NCBI RefSeq assembly: GCF_003002095.1
Contig: NZ_PVZC01000008.1
Coordinates: forward strand, 186,001 to 250,000
Direction: 5' to 3'
Source of the DNA: Allonocardiopsis opalescens
GTDB lineage: Bacteria; Actinomycetota; Actinomycetes; Streptosporangiales; Streptosporangiaceae
Length of the DNA stretch: 64,000 bases
The notes beneath the pieces are model-generated. The model was not told where the DNA came from and did not search any database. It worked only from the letters and a program-made list of their open reading frames with translations. Below, piece after piece: positions 23,927-31,831 of the stretch. Numbering within the stretch: position 1 is the stretch's first letter; every line of letters begins with the position of its first letter. Both the position numbers and the translations under genes were made by a program.

Positions 23927-25347
23927 ACAGGGTGAACGGCTCGGCCCGTGCCGGCGGGCCGCTGGTGGTGATCGGCGACGCGCTGCTGGACGTCGACGTG
24001 ACCGGCCGCTCCGACCGCGACTGCCCCGACGCGCCCGCGCCGGTGTTCGACGTGGCCGCCGAGCACGAGCGCCCGGGCGGCGCCGCGCTCGCCGCCGTGC
24101 TCGCCTCGGCCGAGAGGGCCGGCCGCGAGGTCGTGCTGGTGTGCGGGATCGGCGAGGACGAGGCGGGCCGCCGCCTGGCCGGGCTGCTCGGCGGCCGGGT
24201 GCGGGTACTGCCGCTGCCGCTGACCGGCGGCACGCCCGTCAAGGCGCGGATGCTCGCCGGCGACCGCACCGTGGTCCGGGTGGACCGGGGCGACGGCCGG
24301 GTGGCCGCCGGCCCGCTGAGCCCGCGCGTCTCCGTCGCCGTGCAGGGCGCCGCCGCGATCCTGGTCTCCGACTACGGCCGCGGCGCCGCCGCGCATCCCG
24401 CGCTGCGCTCGCTGCTGTGCCGCCGCCCGGCCGGCGTGCCGCTGGTCTGGGATCCCCACCCCCGCGGCGCCGAGCCGGTGCCCGGCGCCGACCTGGTCAC
24501 CCCCAACGCGGCCGAGGCCGCCGTGTTCGCCGGCGCCGCCGAGGAGCCCGAGCCCGGCCGGGCCGGCGCGGTCGCCGCCCGGCTGGCGGAGCGCTGGTCG
24601 GCCGGGGCGGTCGCCGTCACCCTCGGTCCGCACGGCGCCGCCCTGGCCGGCGACGGCCTGCCGCCCCGGCTGCTGGCCGCCGAGGCCGCCGACGCCGCCG
24701 ACAGCTGCGGAGCGGGCGACCGCTTCGCGGCCGCCGCCGCGTCCCGGCTGGCCGAGGGCCGCCCGGTGCCCGACGCGGTGCGCGCCGCCGTCGACGCGGC
24801 CGGCCGCTTCGTCGCGGAGGGGGCCGCCAGCGCCGTGGCCGCGCCCCGCAGGCCCGCTCCGGCGCCGGCCGCGTCCGGCCCGTCCGACATCGGCGCGCTG
24901 CGCGCCCGCACCGACGCGCTGCGCGCGCACGGCGGCCGCGTCATCGCCACCGGCGGCTGCTTCGACGTGCTGCACGCCGGACACGTCAGCCTGCTGACCC
25001 GCGCCCGCGAACTCGGCGACTACCTGATCGTCTGCGTCAACGACGACGCCTCGGTGACCCGGCTGAAGGGGGCGGGCCGCCCGATCCTGCCGGTCGCCGA
25101 CCGGGTGCGGGTGCTCACCGCGCTGGAGTGCGTCGACGCCGTCGCCGTCTTCGGCGAGGACACCCCCGCCGCGCTGCTCGACCGGCTCCGCCCCGACGTG
25201 TGGGTCAAGGGCGGCGACTACCGGCCCGGCCAGCTCGCCGAGGCGGCCACGGTGCGCCGCTACGGCGGCGAGATCGCGCTGATCCCGCTGCTGGCCGGTC
25301 GCTCCACCACCCGCATGGTCACCGCCATCCGGGCCACCGCGCCCTGA
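23923..25347 (+). CDS. HldE-type bifunctional heptose 7-phosphate kinase / heptose 1-phosphate nucleotidyltransferase
   Basis: A 474-residue two-domain enzyme. Residues about 14-310 are a PfkB/ribokinase-type kinase: PLVVIGDALLDVDVTG at the start, PGGAALAAVLASAERAG near 50 and the anion-hole motif DSCGAGDRFAAAAA near 263. Residues about 330-474 are a cytidylyltransferase-like domain with the HxGH motif in GGCFDVLHAGHVSLL, then VNDDASVTRLKG and the RSTTRMV ending. HldE makes heptose 1,7-bisphosphate and, after the phosphatase, ADP-heptose. With GmhA and the GmhB domain this gives a complete route from sedoheptulose 7-phosphate to NDP-heptose. ADP as the nucleotide is inferred from the family. 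Confidence 0.9.
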   Translation: MNRVNGSARAGGPLVVIGDALLDVDVTGRSDRDCPDAPAPVFDVAAEHERPGGAALAAVLASAERAGREVVLVCGIGEDEAGRRLAGLLGGRVRVLPLPLTGGTPVKARMLAGDRTVVRVDRGDGRVAAGPLSPRVSVAVQGAAAILVSDYGRGAAAHPALRSLLCRRPAGVPLVWDPHPRGAEPVPGADLVTPNAAEAAVFAGAAEEPEPGRAGAVAARLAERWSAGAVAVTLGPHGAALAGDGLPPRLLAAEAADAADSCGAGDRFAAAAASRLAEGRPVPDAVRAAVDAAGRFVAEGAASAVAAPRRPAPAPAASGPSDIGALRARTDALRAHGGRVIATGGCFDVLHAGHVSLLTRARELGDYLIVCVNDDASVTRLKGAGRPILPVADRVRVLTALECVDAVAVFGEDTPAALLDRLRPDVWVKGGDYRPGQLAEAATVRRYGGEIALIPLLAGRSTTRMVTAIRATAP

Positions 25348-25392
25348 CCCGGCCCCGACCCAGGACCACCAGACAGGAGAGAGCACCAGACC

Positions 25393-26076
25393 ATGGCACT
25401 CGGAAACGTCCTCATCACCGGAGGCGCCTCCGGCCTGGGCGCGGCGACCGTCGAGGCCGTCGCCAAGGCCGGCGGCCAGCCGCTGATCATCGACCGCACC
25501 CAGCCCGACGGCGACGTGCCCTACGCCCGCGCCGACCTCGCCGACCGCCTGCAGGCCGAGCGGGCGGTGCACCAGCTGGCCGCCGACGCGGGCGGCCTGG
25601 ACGCCGTGTTCACCGCCGCGGGGATCGACGCCTGCGGCCCGCTCGGCTCGGTGCCCGGCGCCGAGTGGGAGCGGGTGGTGCAGGTGAACCTGCTCGGCAC
25701 CGCCTCGGTGGTGCGGGCCGCGCTGCCCTACCTGGAGGAGTCGCACGGCACCGTGGTGACCTGCGCCTCCACCCTCGGCCTGCGGGTCGCGGCCGACGCC
25801 ACCGCCTACTGCGCCGCGAAGTTCGGCGTGGTGGGCTTCACCCGGGCGCTGGCCATGGAGACCGCCGGGCGCGTCGGCGTCACCATGCTGATCCCCGGCG
25901 GGATGCACACCGCCTTCTTCGACGGCCGCACCGAGCAGTACAAGCCCCCGGCCGACGCCCGGCTGAACCGGCCGGAGAACGTCGCGCAGGCCGTGGTCTT
26001 CGCGCTCAGCCAGCCGCCAGGCTGCGAGGTGCGCGAACTCGTGGTCTGCCCCTCGGAGGAGACCTCGTGGCCGTAG
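25393..26076 (+). CDS. Short-chain dehydrogenase/reductase
   Basis: A 227-residue classical SDR with the NAD(P) loop TGGASGLGAATVEAV, the active-site Ser in VVTCASTLGL and the Tyr/Lys pair in AYCAAKFGVVGF. Start ATG 25393 follows AGGAGAG. The acidic residue at the end of strand beta2 (IIDRT) suggests NAD preference. In the operon it sits between the hldE-type gene and a second GT9 gene, so it may oxidise, reduce or epimerise the heptose or another sugar of the glycan. It is not an extended-SDR HldD epimerase. The exact substrate is unknown. Confidence 0.85.
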   Translation: MALGNVLITGGASGLGAATVEAVAKAGGQPLIIDRTQPDGDVPYARADLADRLQAERAVHQLAADAGGLDAVFTAAGIDACGPLGSVPGAEWERVVQVNLLGTASVVRAALPYLEESHGTVVTCASTLGLRVAADATAYCAAKFGVVGFTRALAMETAGRVGVTMLIPGGMHTAFFDGRTEQYKPPADARLNRPENVAQAVVFALSQPPGCEVRELVVCPSEETSWP

Positions 26077-27116
26077 CCGGGGGCCGCGAGCCCGCCGCGC
26101 AGCCGCCGCGGGTTCCCGCGCAGGACGGCTCGCCCGCCGTCCTGGTCCTGCGCGCCCTGGGCCTGGGCGACCTGCTCACCGGGGTGCCGGCGCTGCGCGG
26201 CCTGCGCCGCCGCTTCCCCCGCCACCGCATCGTGCTGGCGGCGCCGCTGGCCCTGGCCGATCTGGCGCTGGCCACCGGGGCGGTCGACGCGCTGGTGCCC
26301 ACCCGCGGCCCGGTCCCGCCGCCGTGGCGGGGCCGTCCGCCGGAGCTGGCGGTGAACCTGCACGGGCGGGGGCCCCAGAGCATCGCCGCGCTGAAGGCCC
26401 GCTCGCCGGGCCGGCTGTGGAGCCACGCCTGCGGCGCCCACCCGGACGTGGCCGGCCCGTCCTGGCCCGCCGAGGTGCACGAGACGGACCGCTGGTGCGC
26501 GCTGCTGCACTACTACGGGGTAGCGGCCGACCCCACGGACCTGCGGCTCACCCCTCCCGACGCCGTCGGGCGGCCCGGCGCGGTGGTGGTGCACCCCGGC
26601 GCCGCGCACGAGGCGCGCCGGTGGCCGGTGCTGCGCTTCGCCGAGGTCGCCAAGCACCTGGCCGCCCGGGGCGAGGCGGTCGTGGTGACGGGCTCGGCCG
26701 CCGAGCGGCCGCTGGCCGAGCGGATCGCCCGCGTCGCGCGCCTGCCGGGGCGCGCGGTGCTGGCGGGCGGCACCAATGTGGCCCGGCTGGCGGCACTGGT
26801 GGCCGGTGCTTCCCTGGTCATCTGCGGGGACACCGGAGTCGCGCATCTGGCCACGGCCTTCGGCACCCCGTCGGTGGTGCTGTTCGGACCGGTTTCGCCC
26901 CGCCTGTGGGGCCCGCGGATCGACCACGAGCTGCACGCCTCGCTGTGGGCGGGCCGCATCGGCAGCCCCTTCGGCGACCGCCTGGACAGCGGCCTCGCGC
27001 AGATCGGCACCGACCAGGTCATCGCGGCCGCGGAGCGGCTGCTGGACGCCCGCGCCGCGGCGCGGCGGCCACCGGAGACCACGAGCGTGGAAGGAGCCGG
27101 CCATGTCCGAGGCTGA
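26067..27116 (+). CDS. Second glycosyltransferase family 9 (heptosyltransferase-like)
   Basis: A 349-residue GT9 enzyme. GTG 26067 has GGAGGA 5 bases upstream and overlaps the SDR gene by 10 bases. The opening VLVLRALGLGDLLTGVPALR, the central AVVVHPGAAHEARRWPVLRF and the donor site LVICGDTGVAHLATAFGTPS are textbook GT9 motifs. Together with the gene at 19704 there are two GT9 enzymes in the operon, consistent with at least two heptose residues or with two acceptors. The C-terminus includes a TDQVIAAAERLLDA helix. The next start (27103) overlaps its end. Confidence 0.9.
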   Translation: MAVAGGREPAAQPPRVPAQDGSPAVLVLRALGLGDLLTGVPALRGLRRRFPRHRIVLAAPLALADLALATGAVDALVPTRGPVPPPWRGRPPELAVNLHGRGPQSIAALKARSPGRLWSHACGAHPDVAGPSWPAEVHETDRWCALLHYYGVAADPTDLRLTPPDAVGRPGAVVVHPGAAHEARRWPVLRFAEVAKHLAARGEAVVVTGSAAERPLAERIARVARLPGRAVLAGGTNVARLAALVAGASLVICGDTGVAHLATAFGTPSVVLFGPVSPRLWGPRIDHELHASLWAGRIGSPFGDRLDSGLAQIGTDQVIAAAERLLDARAAARRPPETTSVEGAGHVRG

Positions 27117-28155
27117 GACCAGCGGTGAGCGGCGGCAGGAGACCCGGCGCGCGCCCCGGTGGCGCGAGGACGCCGGTTCCGAGGGGCAGCGGCCGGTGCG
27201 CCGCGCCGTGATCACCGGCGGCGCGGGCTTCCTCGGCTCGCACGTGTGCGAGCGGCTGCTCAACCTGGGCCTGCACGTGGTGTGCATGGACAATTTCCTC
27301 ACCGGCTCGGCCGCCAATGTGGCGCACCTGATGGACCGGCCGGCCTTCCGGCTGGTGGAGTGCGACCTCACCGCCTTCGTGCACGTCCCCGGCGACGTCG
27401 ACCTGGTGATGCACCTGGCCTCGGCCGCCTCGCCCGCCGACTACCTGAAGCTGCCGATCGAGACGCTCAAGGTCGGCGGCCTGGGCACGCTGCACGCGCT
27501 CGGCCTGGCGCGGGAGAAGAAGGCCCGGTTCATCCTGGCCTCGACCAGCGAGGTCTACGGCGATCCCCAGCAGCACCCGCAGCGCGAGGACTACTGGGGC
27601 AATGTGAACCCGGTGGGGCCGCGCAGCGTGTACGACGAGGCCAAGCGGTACGCGGAGTCGCTGACGACCGCCTACCGGATGGCGCGCGGCTCCGACACCG
27701 GCATCGCGCGCATCTTCAACAGCTACGGGCCCAGGATGCGGCCCGACGACGGCCGCGCCATCCCCACCTTCATCCGGCAGGCCCTGCTCGGCGAGCCGAT
27801 CACCGTCACCGGCGACGGCTCGCAGACCCGGTCCATCTGCTACGTCGACGACACGGTCGCCGGGCTGCTCGCCCTGGCCTTCAGCGACGTGTCGGGGCCG
27901 GTCAACATCGGCAATCCCGACGAGCTGTCCATGCGCGAGCTGGCCGAGATGATCCGCGGCCTGACCGGCTCGTCCTCGGAGATCCGCTACGTGGAGCGGC
28001 CGGTGGACGACCCCGCCGTGCGCCGCCCCGACACCGGCCTGGCCGAGCGGGTGCTGGGCTGGCGGGCCCGGGTGCCTCCCGAGGACGGGCTGCGCCGGAC
28101 CATCGACTGGCTCGCCCGCGAGCTCAGCGGCGACGCGGCGGCCGAGGCGAGCTGA
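27103..28155 (+). CDS. NAD-dependent sugar epimerase/decarboxylase (UDP-glucuronate decarboxylase-like)
   Basis: A 350-residue extended SDR with a 30-residue charged N-terminal tail. Residues 31 on show the NAD loop ITGGAGFLGSHVCERLL, then MDNFLTGSAANVAHL, the active-site STSEVYGDPQQHPQ block and the Tyr/Lys catalytic pair in SVYDEAKRYAESL. RIFNSYGPRMRPDDGRAIP and GDGSQTRSICYVDD follow. The YDEAKR form and the SYGPRM block are those of UDP-xylose synthases (UDP-glucuronate decarboxylases), so UDP-xylose or a related pentose may be a further building block. ATG 27103 overlaps the GT9 gene by 14 bases. It is the last gene of the operon. Confidence 0.85.
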   Translation: MSEAETSGERRQETRRAPRWREDAGSEGQRPVRRAVITGGAGFLGSHVCERLLNLGLHVVCMDNFLTGSAANVAHLMDRPAFRLVECDLTAFVHVPGDVDLVMHLASAASPADYLKLPIETLKVGGLGTLHALGLAREKKARFILASTSEVYGDPQQHPQREDYWGNVNPVGPRSVYDEAKRYAESLTTAYRMARGSDTGIARIFNSYGPRMRPDDGRAIPTFIRQALLGEPITVTGDGSQTRSICYVDDTVAGLLALAFSDVSGPVNIGNPDELSMRELAEMIRGLTGSSSEIRYVERPVDDPAVRRPDTGLAERVLGWRARVPPEDGLRRTIDWLARELSGDAAAEAS

Positions 28156-28232
28156 GGGGCGCGCCGGCCCGCCCCCGGGCCGCGCACCGGCCACCCGACC
28201 CCGACCCCGATCCCGACGAATGGAGCATCCCG

Positions 28233-28454
28233 ATGGCGGCGCAGCACCCCGACCGGCGGCCCGGCGGGCCCGCGGACGAGGCGGACGAGGACGGGCGGGA
28301 CCGCCCGCTGGCGGACCGGCGCTCCCCCGGCTCGGCGCCCCCAGGCGACGAGCCGGACTTCGCCGAGGAGGACACCCCCTCGCGCACCGACCCGCCCGAC
28401 CAGATGGACGAGGACCCCGAGGACTCCGCCGCGGAGCCCCCGACGCGGGCCTGA
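28233..28454 (+). CDS. Small acidic hydrophilic protein, unknown
   Basis: A 73-residue protein with ATG 28233 preceded by GGAG at 7 bases. It is rich in Asp, Glu, Pro and Arg with no hydrophobic segment, so it is probably intrinsically disordered (DEADEDGRDRPLADRR, then EEDTPSRTDPPDQMDEDPED). No family recognised. It lies 77 bases after the last gene of the heptose operon and converges on the GAF-ANTAR gene with a shared hairpin over both stop codons. Confidence 0.5.
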   Translation: MAAQHPDRRPGGPADEADEDGRDRPLADRRSPGSAPPGDEPDFAEEDTPSRTDPPDQMDEDPEDSAAEPPTRA

Positions 28455-28474
28455 GCGGCCGCGCCGCCGCTCAG
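28451..28474. terminator. Bidirectional hairpin over convergent stop codons
   Basis: CTGAGCGGC, loop CGCGCC, GCCGCTCAG: a 9-bp stem containing the TGA stop codons of both converging genes. Confidence 0.55.
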
Positions 28475-29229
28475 CCGCCGTTGCCGGCGCCGTTGTTGTC
28501 GTAGCGGGAGACGATCTCGGTGGCCAGGTCGCGCAGCTTGATGTTGCGGTTGTTGGAGGCGCGGCGCAGGATGCTGAAGGCCTGCTCGGTGCCGCACTGC
28601 GACTGCGCCATGATCACCCCGATGGCGTGGTCGATGACGGCACGCGACTCCAGGGCCTGCTCCAGCTGCGCGGCCAGCGCCCGCGCCTCGGCGTAGCGGC
28701 GCATCCCGATGATGGTGGCGGTCGCGGGCGAGGAGAACAGCACCAGGAATGCCTCGTCCAGCGCGTCGAAGCCGTCGACGTCGGCGCTGGCCAGGTTGAG
28801 CGCCCCCACCGGCCGGCCGGCGACGCCCAGGCCGACCGACAGGTAGCTGCGCATGCCGTAACCGAGGGCCAGCGAGGTGAACTTGGGCCAGCGCTCGGCG
28901 GCCTCGGCCAGGTCGCAGCGGTTGGTTGTCTGGTTGCGGGCGGCGTCCAGGCAGGGCCCGTCGTCGACGTCGTACTGCTGCCGGTCGACCTCGCGCATCC
29001 GGTCGTCGGTCGCCGCGCGGGTGGCGGCGGCGCCGGACCCGTCCAGCACCGTGACGCTGGCGGCGGTGCAGCCCGGGATGGCGTGCAGCGCCAGCTCGAC
29101 CACCCGGTCCAGGGTCGCGCCGAAGGACTCCTCCTCGGTGAGGACCGTCGCCAGCTCGGTCAGCGCGGCCACCACCTCGTCGCCGCGCTGGGAGATCAGC
29201 TCACCCGCGTTGTCACGCGTGTCGGTCAT
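28471..29229 (-). CDS. GAF and ANTAR domain protein (RNA-binding antitermination regulator)
   Basis: A 252-residue regulator. Residues about 25-170 are a GAF domain (PGCTAASVTVLDGSG, then QQYDVDDGPCLDAARNQTT and MRSYLSVGLGVAGRPVGALN). Residues about 190-245 are an ANTAR domain: LEQALESRAVIDHAIGVIMA, QCGTEQAFSILRRASNNRN and IKLRDLATEIVSRY. ANTAR domains bind paired hexaloop hairpins in nascent RNA and prevent termination. The start is ATG 29229, just after a terminator that separates it from the upstream sigma-factor gene. It probably works in stress or nutrient response; the ligand of the GAF domain is unknown. Confidence 0.9.
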   Translation of the reverse strand: MTDTRDNAGELISQRGDEVVAALTELATVLTEEESFGATLDRVVELALHAIPGCTAASVTVLDGSGAAATRAATDDRMREVDRQQYDVDDGPCLDAARNQTTNRCDLAEAAERWPKFTSLALGYGMRSYLSVGLGVAGRPVGALNLASADVDGFDALDEAFLVLFSSPATATIIGMRRYAEARALAAQLEQALESRAVIDHAIGVIMAQSQCGTEQAFSILRRASNNRNIKLRDLATEIVSRYDNNGAGNGG

Positions 29230-29251
29230 GCGACGCCCCTGTTCCGTATCA

Positions 29252-29279
29252 GGGGCCGGCACCAGGAGGTGCCGGCCCC
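29252..29279 (-). terminator. Hairpin terminator after the sigma-factor gene
   Basis: GGGGCCGGCACC, loop AGGA, GGTGCCGGCCCC: a perfect 12-bp stem, 30 bases after the sigma-factor stop and 22 bases before the start of the next gene. Confidence 0.7.
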
Positions 29280-29308
29280 GACCGCGGGCGTGCTCGACCG
29301 CGGAGTTC

Positions 29309-30160
29309 CTACCGTTCTTCGGTGAGCTTAACCCTCAGCGTCTGCAGAGTCTGCGCGAGAAGCCGCGAAACGTGCATCTGAGACAAACCCACTCGATCGG
29401 CGATCTCCGCCTGGGTCATGTTGCCGAAGAAGCGCAGCAGGAGGATCCGGCGCTCGCGGACCGGTATGTCCTCCAGCGCGACCATCAGCGCTTCGTGATC
29501 GACGACACGTTCGATCGCGGCGTCGGCCTCGCCCAGGGTCTCGCCCAGGGTGGTGTCCTCGTCCTCGGCGCCGTAGGGCACGTCGAGCGAGAGGGCGCTG
29601 TAGGCGGCGGAGGCGTCCAGGAGCTCGATCGTCTCCTCCTCCGTCATCTCCAGCGCGACCGCGATCTCCTTGACCGTGGGCGAGCGCCCTTCCTTCTGGG
29701 TGAACTCGGCCACGGTCCGGTTCAGTTCCGCGCGCTTCTCCTGGTGCTTGCGCGGTACGCGCACCGCCCAGGTCCGGTCGCGGAAGTGCCGTTTGACCTC
29801 TCCGGTCATCATCGGCAGGGCGTAGGCCATGAAGTCCTTGCCGAACTGCGGGTCGAAGCCGTTGATGGCCTTCATCAGACCCACGAGCGCGGCCTGCTGC
29901 AGGTCCTCCAGCGGTTCGCCCCGGTTGCGGTAGCGGCGGGCGATGTGCCGCGCCACGGGTGCGTGCATCTCCACCAACTGGCGGCGGACGTCTTCGGCGC
30001 CCGGGTCGCCCTCTGGCATCCGTTCGAGTGTCGCCAGCATCCGGGCGGCTCGCGACCGCTCCTCCTGCCGGTCCGGCGGCGGCCCGCTTCTGGAGCCCGC
30101 GTGCTGGTGGTGCCGGTTCTTGCTCTTCGGGTGCTTGACGGTGGTCGTCGTACCTGCCAT
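29309..30160 (-). CDS. SigB/SigF-type RNA polymerase sigma factor
   Basis: A 283-residue group 3 sigma factor. Region 2 has PVARHIARRYRNRGEPLEDL, then QQAALVGLMKAINGFDPQFG and FMAYALPMMTGEVKRHFRD-TW. Region 3 has GRSPTVKEIAVALEMTEEET. Region 4 has VRERRILLLRFFGNMTQAEI and the helix-turn-helix ADRVGLSQMHVSRLLA. This class controls stress or late development in actinomycetes and is usually held by an anti-sigma kinase; none is encoded next to it here. The N-terminal 40 residues are a basic, His/Ser-rich tail. The start ATG 30160 follows GAGGT. Its own promoter is not obvious. Confidence 0.93.
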   Translation of the reverse strand: MAGTTTTVKHPKSKNRHHQHAGSRSGPPPDRQEERSRAARMLATLERMPEGDPGAEDVRRQLVEMHAPVARHIARRYRNRGEPLEDLQQAALVGLMKAINGFDPQFGKDFMAYALPMMTGEVKRHFRDRTWAVRVPRKHQEKRAELNRTVAEFTQKEGRSPTVKEIAVALEMTEEETIELLDASAAYSALSLDVPYGAEDEDTTLGETLGEADAAIERVVDHEALMVALEDIPVRERRILLLRFFGNMTQAEIADRVGLSQMHVSRLLAQTLQTLRVKLTEER

Positions 30161-30678
30161 CGCTGGTACCTCGTCACAATTGCCGTGCGCACCGGTCGTT
30201 CTGGTACGGCTGTTTGCCGACAGACGACGTGCCGCACCGCGACCGCCCTCGCGAACAGGGCGCGAACGAGCACCTCAGCGTGAACCGGGGCGCTCCTGGG
30301 CGATGCGGATCCCCGGGATCGACGAATAGTTCGACACGCCCCGCTGCTGGAGCGATCCGTCGGTCCGAGATCGGCACGATCGGCTGGAACGGGGCCTCGC
30401 TGCTGGACCCCCGGTGCAACACTGCCGAGTCTAGGAAGGCCGAGCGTGTCTGTGAAGGGTCACGCACCGGGTTTCTCGCCACGAGCCCCCAGGTGTGGAC
30501 ATATCGCCTACACATGTCGTGCATGTCAGGACACGTGCCGGGCAGGGGCGCGGAGATGCCGTCCGCCGCACCCGCGGCGTGCGGCCGGTGCGACCGGTTC
30601 GGCGCTCTTTGACCCCGGGCGCCGGGCGGTTCCCCTCGGCTGATAGTTCGCGACCTGCGACGACACCGGAGGACAGGC
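30161..30678. other. Divergent intergenic region, sigma factor / GT2
   Basis: About 520 bases without a supported gene. Near 30504-30540 there are overlapping CATG-containing repeats (ACATGTCGTGCATGTC followed by ACACGTG) that might be a regulator site. A clear sigma-B-type promoter (GTTT and GGGTA) was not found. Confidence 0.4.
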
Positions 30679-31656
30679 ATGCGCACTCCGCGGTCCGCAC
30701 CCGCTCCGCACCGCGGCGACGGCGCCGCCCGGCCGCTCCCGCGCGGCGCGGGGCCGCCGAAGGCCGCCGGAGACGCGGGCGGCGGCGCCCGGACGAGTGT
30801 GGTGATCGCCACTCGCGACCGCCGCGACGAACTGCTGGAAACCCTGGACCGCCTCGCCGCCCTGCCCGAGCGGCCGCCGGTGGTGGTGGTAGACAACGGC
30901 TCCGCCGACGGCACCCCGGCCGCGGTGCGGGCGGCCTTCCCGCGGACCGACGTGGTCGCGCTCGGCCGCAACAGGGGCGCGGTCGCGCGCAATGTCGGCG
31001 TCCTGCGGGCCCGTACCCGCTACGTCGCCTTCTGCGACGACGACTCCTGGTGGGAGCCGGGCGCGCTGGACCGCGCGGCCGACGCCTTCGACGCCTGCCC
31101 GGCGCTGGGCCTGCTGGCCGCGCGCACGCTCGTCGGGGAGCGGGCCGAGACCGATCCGGTCAGCACGGCCATGGCCGCCAGCCCGCTGCGCGACCGCGAC
31201 GGCGTGCCCGGCACGCCGGTGCTGGGCTTCCTGGCCTGCTCCGCGGTGGTGCGGCGCGACGCCTTCCTGTCGGTGGGCGGCTTCAGCGAACTGCTCTTCT
31301 TCGCCGGCGAGGAGTCCGTCGTCGCCTTCGACCTGGCCGCCGCGGGCTGGCTGCTGCGCTACCGCCCCGACGTGCTGGCCCACCACCGCCCCTCCCCTGC
31401 GCGTCCGCCGGCCCGCAGCCGGCTCGCCCTGCAGCGGCGCAACGCGCTGCTGTCGGCCTGGCTGCGGCGCCCGGTGCGCACCGCGCTGGCCGCGACCGGC
31501 GCGCTCGCCGGCGAGGCCGTCCGCGACCCGGCCTCGCGTGCGGCGCTGGCCGCTGCGGCGGCGCGGCTGCCCGCCGCGCTGCTGGCCCGCCGGCGGCTGC
31601 CGGCGCCGGTCGAGCACGACCTGCGGATCCTGGCCGCCGCGGAGCCGCCGGCATGA
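30679..31656 (+). CDS. Family 2 glycosyltransferase
   Basis: A 325-residue GT-A enzyme. ATG 30679 follows GGAGGA at 6 bases. After a disordered basic N-terminal 37 residues comes the GT2 core: TSVVIATRDRRDELLETL, then PVVVVDNGSADGTP, NRGAVARNVGVLRARTRYVA and the metal-binding DDDSWW motif in FCDDDSWWEPGALDRA. A later GEESVVAFDLAAAGW gives the second acidic site. The C-terminal 70 residues are Ala/Arg-rich with no membrane helix long enough to call. It may act on the same kind of glycan as the operon 2.5 kb upstream, but has its own transcription unit. Confidence 0.87.
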   Translation: MRTPRSAPAPHRGDGAARPLPRGAGPPKAAGDAGGGARTSVVIATRDRRDELLETLDRLAALPERPPVVVVDNGSADGTPAAVRAAFPRTDVVALGRNRGAVARNVGVLRARTRYVAFCDDDSWWEPGALDRAADAFDACPALGLLAARTLVGERAETDPVSTAMAASPLRDRDGVPGTPVLGFLACSAVVRRDAFLSVGGFSELLFFAGEESVVAFDLAAAGWLLRYRPDVLAHHRPSPARPPARSRLALQRRNALLSAWLRRPVRTALAATGALAGEAVRDPASRAALAAAAARLPAALLARRRLPAPVEHDLRILAAAEPPA

Positions 31657-31831
31657 GCGGCGCCCGCGCGGCCGCCGCGTCCGTGCCGCGGGCCCGCTCC
31701 CCCGGCCCGGCGCCACGCGGGTTGACAGGCGGCCGCGCAGGTACGGTGAGTGGGACGCCAGATGGAGGTTTGCGGCCTGTGCGTCAGGCAAACGGCGAAC
31801 GAGGTATCGATCCCGCACTAGGGAGGATCCG

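Noticed and set aside
30214-30612. 132-codon plus-strand frame in the sigma/GT2 gap
   Set aside because: No ribosome-binding site, poor codon bias and no recognisable domain.
31722-31750. TTGACA at 31722 as a full promoter of the ThDP-type gene
   Set aside because: The nearest -10-like hexamer (TACGGT, 31742) is only 14 bases away, too close for a standard promoter, so I mention it only in the gene entry.
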